From Mycolicibacterium chitae (lineage in GTDB: Bacteria; Actinomycetota; Actinomycetes; Mycobacteriales; Mycobacteriaceae), in the NCBI RefSeq assembly GCF_900637205.1, contig NZ_LR134355.1:2108001-2172000 (forward strand): 64,000 bases of DNA, read 5' to 3'. Position 1 is the stretch's first letter. The number at the start of each line of letters is the position of its first letter. Below the pieces are notes generated by a model. The model worked only from the letters and a program-made list of their open reading frames with translations. It was not told the origin of the DNA and ran no database searches. Shown one piece after another: positions 60,710 through 64,000 of the stretch. The position numbers and the translations under genes are program-made.

Positions 60710-62050
60710 ATGAGTATCGGGTCCGACACCGCGGGGGCCGCGGCCGCCCAGGGTTCGGGCCCGGATTCGGCGCAGCCGCGCCGCGCCGTGATCGACCGGG
60801 CCTGGCGGGCCCTGGGACCCGAGGTCGAGGTGCTCAGCGGCAACGACGGCGGCCCGCTGCGCCGGACCGTCAAACGCATCATCGATCCGCTGGTGCTCCG
60901 GTTACGCAGCAATGCTCAGTACTCGTCGGCCGTGTTGACCCCGGAGGTGGCCGCCGCGCTGCACGAGGAGGTGCTGCGCAACGGGCCGCACCTGCGCGCC
61001 GCGGCGGGCTGGTTCGTCCAGCTCAAGCAGCAGCGCCGGCGGCTGGGCATCACCACCGGCAACGCCCAGGAGCTTTATTTCCCGGTGTGTTTCGAACTGG
61101 CGGTGACCCGCGGCGCCCCGGCCGACGACGGCGCGCAGGTCGCCGCGGCGGTGCTGCAGGACCTGCACGAGGGCCGTGACCGCACCGCCATCGAGGCGCT
61201 GAACCGACACGTGGCCGACGCGCATGTGGTCGACCGGTTACGCCGGCAACTGCAGCGCAGTTGGCGCGACGTCGCGCCGTCGGACGCGATCGTCGATCCG
61301 TTCTTCGCCGGCCTGGCCACGGTGCTCGGCCCGGCCGACGGCCATCGCGCCGAGGTGGCCCGGCAGCGGGTGTGGTCGGCGTTGGTGGCCGACGCCACCC
61401 CGTACAACCTGGGCGCCGCCGCGCGCCGCGCGGACGCCCGGCTGCCCTGGTCGATGGTCGAGATCGGCCTCAGTTCGGTCGCCCCGCAAGAACCCCCGGC
61501 CATCAGCGGTCAGGCGGCGGGGGACCGGCCGCTGGACCGTAGCGTGCTGGACCGGGTGCGGGCCACGCTGCGCCGGGCCCTGGACCGCGACGAACTGCCC
61601 GACGTCCCGCTGCTGTGCGCCGAGGAGGTGGACCGTGCCTGCGCGCCGTGGGGCCTGCTGGCCGAGGACAAGCAGGCCGCGCTGCTCACCGGCATCGAGG
61701 TGGCCACGGACCTGCACCCGCTCGACGAGACAGCCGCGCCGCGTTATCAGTTGGCCGCGGGGATCCAGGCTCGGCTGGCCAAGGAGGCCTATGTCCTGCA
61801 CGCGCGGCGCTACCTGGCGGACGGCGCGGCCGTGCATCCGCGCCAGCAGCAGGTGATCGACGACCTCGCGGCGTTCTGCCGGCCCTACCTGAGCCGGCTG
61901 TGGGCCCGGCTGCACGGTCGTGACGTCTGGCAGGAGTCCTGCGGCGACGTCGACGACCTGCGTTCCCTGCTCGACGGGGTGGCCCGCTCGGTGAGCCTCG
62001 ATCACCGTCAGCGGATCAAGACGATGCTGGAAGTGGCGGTGCCGCAGTGA
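60710..62050 (+). CDS. Uncharacterised protein in the CHAT-TPR cluster
   Basis: I do not recognise this 446-residue protein. It is soluble, Ala/Arg/Leu-rich and mostly helical. An N-terminal stretch LRRTVKRIIDPLVLRLRSNAQYSSAVLTPEVAAALHEEVLRNGPHLRAAAGWFVQLKQQRRRLG is followed by GNAQELYFPVCFELAVTRG. A long C-terminal part contains CRPYLSRLWARLHGRDVWQESCGDVDDLRSLLDGVARSV. No ATP-binding, nuclease or protease motif is evident. It has its own leaderless-type promoter and overlaps the next gene as GTGA, so the two act together. The cluster context is the only clue. Confidence 0.7.
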   Translation: MSIGSDTAGAAAAQGSGPDSAQPRRAVIDRAWRALGPEVEVLSGNDGGPLRRTVKRIIDPLVLRLRSNAQYSSAVLTPEVAAALHEEVLRNGPHLRAAAGWFVQLKQQRRRLGITTGNAQELYFPVCFELAVTRGAPADDGAQVAAAVLQDLHEGRDRTAIEALNRHVADAHVVDRLRRQLQRSWRDVAPSDAIVDPFFAGLATVLGPADGHRAEVARQRVWSALVADATPYNLGAAARRADARLPWSMVEIGLSSVAPQEPPAISGQAAGDRPLDRSVLDRVRATLRRALDRDELPDVPLLCAEEVDRACAPWGLLAEDKQAALLTGIEVATDLHPLDETAAPRYQLAAGIQARLAKEAYVLHARRYLADGAAVHPRQQQVIDDLAAFCRPYLSRLWARLHGRDVWQESCGDVDDLRSLLDGVARSVSLDHRQRIKTMLEVAVPQ

Positions 62051-63123
62051 GATTCGGTGCCGACGGCGGACTGTGGAGCACCGGCCCGATCGCGGCGCCG
62101 CTGCCATTGGTGGCGGTGCTCGAGGTCAGCGGTGCGGTGCTGAGCTGGCTGGTCGACGCCGACCCGGCCGACCCGCCGTCGATCACGTTCACCGATCCGG
62201 AACGGGCGGACTGGCTGTGGCGCGTGCTCGGCGAGACCGGGCATGTCGTCCTGCTCGATGCGCTGCGCCACCGCGAACCGGGCTCGCAGCTCGAACTCGA
62301 TGACGTGGCGGTGCAACCCGGCAGCACGGCCGGACTGCGGCGCCTGGCCGTCGGGCACTGGCTGCGACGGTGGTGGCCGGTCAGCGAGCGGGACGGCATC
62401 GCAGCGCTGGACGGTGCGCTGCTGGACGCCGAGGTCGCGTTGCTGACGGCCGCCGCCGAGGACTTCTTTACCGACGACACCCTGGATTCGGATCCGGTGC
62501 AGTTGCTCGCACCGCGGGTGGCCGAGCTGAATGCGGTTTCCCGCCACGGTGATCCGCGGGTACAGGCGGTGGTGCGCGCCTGCCGCGAGTTGGCCGCCGA
62601 CAGCGGCGTCGATTGGCCCGCCACCGTGGTGGCGCCGGCCCGGCGCGAGGACTACGCGCTGGCCGCGGGCCCCGGCGCCCGGCCGCCGGGCGCGGCGATC
62701 GCCGAAGGTACGGCCAGTGTCGGCTGGAGTGCGGTGCCACCCGGTGTGTTCGACGCGGCCGAGGACACCGTCGACTGGTCGGTGGTCGGAACGGAGGCGG
62801 TCGTGCGGGTCGCGCTGGTGGGTCCCGGCTCGCCGGCGGGGATCGAGGTCGCGCTGCGGGCCGACGGCATCGGCGGTGCGGGCGTGCTGGACGCCGCCGG
62901 CCGCGCGGTGCTGGCGTTGTTCGACGCCGAGGGCGCGCCGGTGTCCGAGACCTCGGCGTGGAACGCCGACTGGTCGAGGCCCGCGATCCGCATCGGCGCG
63001 GACGTCGAGGGCGAGTCGGCGGCCACCCGCGAACGGGTACGCGGCTTCGCGCGCCGTCGGTTGTCCGAACCGGGCGCCGAGGCGTTCCTGGCCGAGGTCC
63101 TCGCTGCCGAATCCGACTACTGA
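62047..63123 (+). CDS. Uncharacterised protein, co-translated with the gene at 60710
   Basis: The 358-residue protein has no recognised domain. The N-terminal half has a helical look (GLRRLAVGHWLRRWWPVSERDGIAALDGALLDAEVALLTAAAEDFFTDD). The C-terminal half is beta-rich (SVGWSAVPPGVFDAAEDTVDWSVVGTEAVVRVALVGPGSPAGIEVALRADGIGGAGVLDAAGRAVLALFDAEGAPVSE), resembling an immunoglobulin-like sandwich. It may be a binding or sensor protein. GTG at 62047 overlaps the preceding stop by four bases. The convergent lysX gene ends 19 bases downstream. Confidence 0.7.
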   Translation: MRFGADGGLWSTGPIAAPLPLVAVLEVSGAVLSWLVDADPADPPSITFTDPERADWLWRVLGETGHVVLLDALRHREPGSQLELDDVAVQPGSTAGLRRLAVGHWLRRWWPVSERDGIAALDGALLDAEVALLTAAAEDFFTDDTLDSDPVQLLAPRVAELNAVSRHGDPRVQAVVRACRELAADSGVDWPATVVAPARREDYALAAGPGARPPGAAIAEGTASVGWSAVPPGVFDAAEDTVDWSVVGTEAVVRVALVGPGSPAGIEVALRADGIGGAGVLDAAGRAVLALFDAEGAPVSETSAWNADWSRPAIRIGADVEGESAATRERVRGFARRRLSEPGAEAFLAEVLAAESDY

Positions 63124-63142
63124 ACCGAGTGTCCGGGCGCGA

Positions 63143-64000
63143 TCAGCGCGGCTTGGCCAGCGGGAACGGCAGCGTCTCGCGGATGCTGCGGCCGGTGATC
63201 AGCATGACCACCCGGTCGACGCCCATGCCCAGGCCGCCGGTGGGCGGCATGGCGTATTCCATGGCCTGCAGGAAATCCTCGTCCAGGGACATGGCCTCCG
63301 GGTCGCCGCCGGCCGCCAGCAGCGATTGGGCCTGCAGTCGGCGGCGCTGCTCGACCGGGTCGGTCAATTCGCTGTAGGCGGTGCCGAGTTCGACGCCCCA
63401 GGCCACCAGGTCCCACCGTTCGGCCACCCCGGGCCGACTGCGGTGCGGGCGGGTCAGCGGCGAGACCGACGTCGGGAAGTCGGTGTAGAACGTCGGCGCC
63501 TCGGTGCGGTCCTCCACGAGGTGCTCGTACATCTCGAGCACGACGGCCCCGGCGTCCCAATGGGTTTGGTAGGGGATCGCCGCGGCCTCGCACAGGCGGC
63601 GCAGCGCGGGCAATTCGGTGTCGGCGCCGACGGGCTCGCCGAGGGCCTCGGACACCGCGTCGTGCACGGTCTTGACCGCCCACCGCCCAGAGATGTCCAC
63701 CGGTTCCAACCCGCCGTCGGCGCCGGGCCGCAGCATCACCTGTTCGCCGTTGGCCGCCACGGCGGCGTTCTGGATCAGTTCCCGGCAGCCGTCGATCCAC
63801 ACCAGGTAGTCGGCATGGGCCTGATACGCCTCGAGCAGCGTGAATTCGGGGTTGTGGCTGAAGTCCACACCCTCGTTGCGGAACGCTCGCCCCAGCTCGA
63901 ACACCCGCTCCACCCCGCCCACACACAGCCGCTTCAGATACAGCTCGGGGGCGATCCGCAGGTACAGGTCCAGGTCGTAGGCGTTGATGTGGGTGGCGAA
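63143..64000 (-). CDS. lysX: Lysyl-tRNA synthetase domain, probably LysX C-terminal part (5' end outside window)
   Basis: The 285 visible residues are the class II lysyl-tRNA synthetase core: [18 protein letters not shown], motif 2 [33 protein letters not shown], and motif 3 [26 protein letters not shown] near the end. LysX of mycobacteria joins an MprF-like membrane transferase to such a synthetase and makes lysyl-phosphatidylglycerol. The membrane part would lie upstream of the window. The lysX call rests on position next to uvrA, as in M. tuberculosis; a plain lysS cannot be excluded from this part alone. Confidence 0.85.
   Translation of the reverse strand, partial: FATHINAYDLDLYLRIAPELYLKRLCVGGVERVFELGRAFRNEGVDFSHNPEFTLLEAYQAHADYLVWIDGCRELIQNAAVAANGEQVMLRPGADGGLEPVDISGRWAVKTVHDAVSEALGEPVGADTELPALRRLCEAAAIPYQTHWDAGAVVLEMYEHLVEDRTEAPTFYTDFPTSVSPLTRPHRSRPGVAERWDLVAWGVELGTAYSELTDPVEQRRRLQAQSLLAAGGDPEAMSLDEDFLQAMEYAMPPTGGLGMGVDRVVMLITGRSIRETLPFPLAKPR

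Overview
The window is high-GC actinobacterial DNA and almost certainly comes from a non-tuberculous mycobacterium of the Mycolicibacterium type. It carries the complete Pup-proteasome core (mpa, dop, pup, prcB, prcA), the mycobacterial antigens MTB12/CFP-2 and LpqH, a DUF222/HNH 13E12-family gene, a mycofactocin-type SDR and a lysX-like lysyl-tRNA synthetase. Gene order follows two M. tuberculosis blocks that I recognise from memory: roughly Rv2121c-Rv2109c, then Rv1626-Rv1640c. No rRNA, CRISPR array, IS transposase or prophage was seen.

Layout. 1-1100: the 3' part of hisG and a DUF4126 membrane protein. 1097-7298: an accessory metal and arsenic block (flavin disulfide reductase, two ArsR repressors, CadI, Acr3, ArsC, a CDF exporter with a CmtR-like repressor, a thioesterase) set between genes that are neighbours in M. 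tuberculosis. 7295-10290: a RecB-type nuclease, TrmI, DUF503, and two MTB12-type exported proteins. 10443-16965: the Pup-proteasome genes with a membrane protein between mpa and dop. 17024-19714: a 13E12-type gene, an SDR and an unusual tRNA, at the junction of the two conserved blocks. 19796-27575: pdtaR, then a LivHMGF branched-chain amino-acid type ABC transporter flanked by two different substrate-binding lipoproteins. 27583-31018: a lipid-type thiolase with its Zn-ribbon/OB partner behind a KstR-like operator, and a membrane glycosyltransferase. 31076-46258: polA, a ThrE-like exporter, a PrsW-like protease, rpsA, a Zur-box-linked AztD-like lipoprotein, coaE, a cation exchanger, a DUF402 gene, uvrB, an MFS exporter and tRNA-Cys. 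46289-52073: small proteins, a TctABC carboxylate transporter, a universal stress protein and an MBL hydrolase. 52172-56566: uvrA, an AlkZ-like winged-helix protein and a small charged protein. 56675-63123: an LpqH-type lipoprotein, then a five-gene cluster built around a TPR-rich protein and a CHAT-domain caspase-like protease. 63143-64000: the C-terminal part of LysX.

How the genes work together. Mpa unfolds Pup-tagged substrates for the PrcBA peptidase; Dop converts the C-terminal Gln of Pup to Glu and removes Pup from substrates. The metal block pairs sensors with efflux pumps and detoxifying proteins. UvrA, UvrB, PolA and perhaps the RecB-type and AlkZ-like proteins serve DNA repair. Regulation shows a strong trend: at least twelve genes have a TANNNT -10 element 6-8 bases before the start codon, the arrangement of mycobacterial leaderless transcripts.

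The best candidate for an undescribed system is the CHAT-TPR cluster at 57252-63123. Other notable items are the leaderless DUF402 gene whose only sensible start is ATC, the Zur-box AztD-like lipoprotein, the KstR-like operator, a LivH permease with an extracytoplasmic beta-domain, and a 74-nt class I tRNA with a CAA anticodon.
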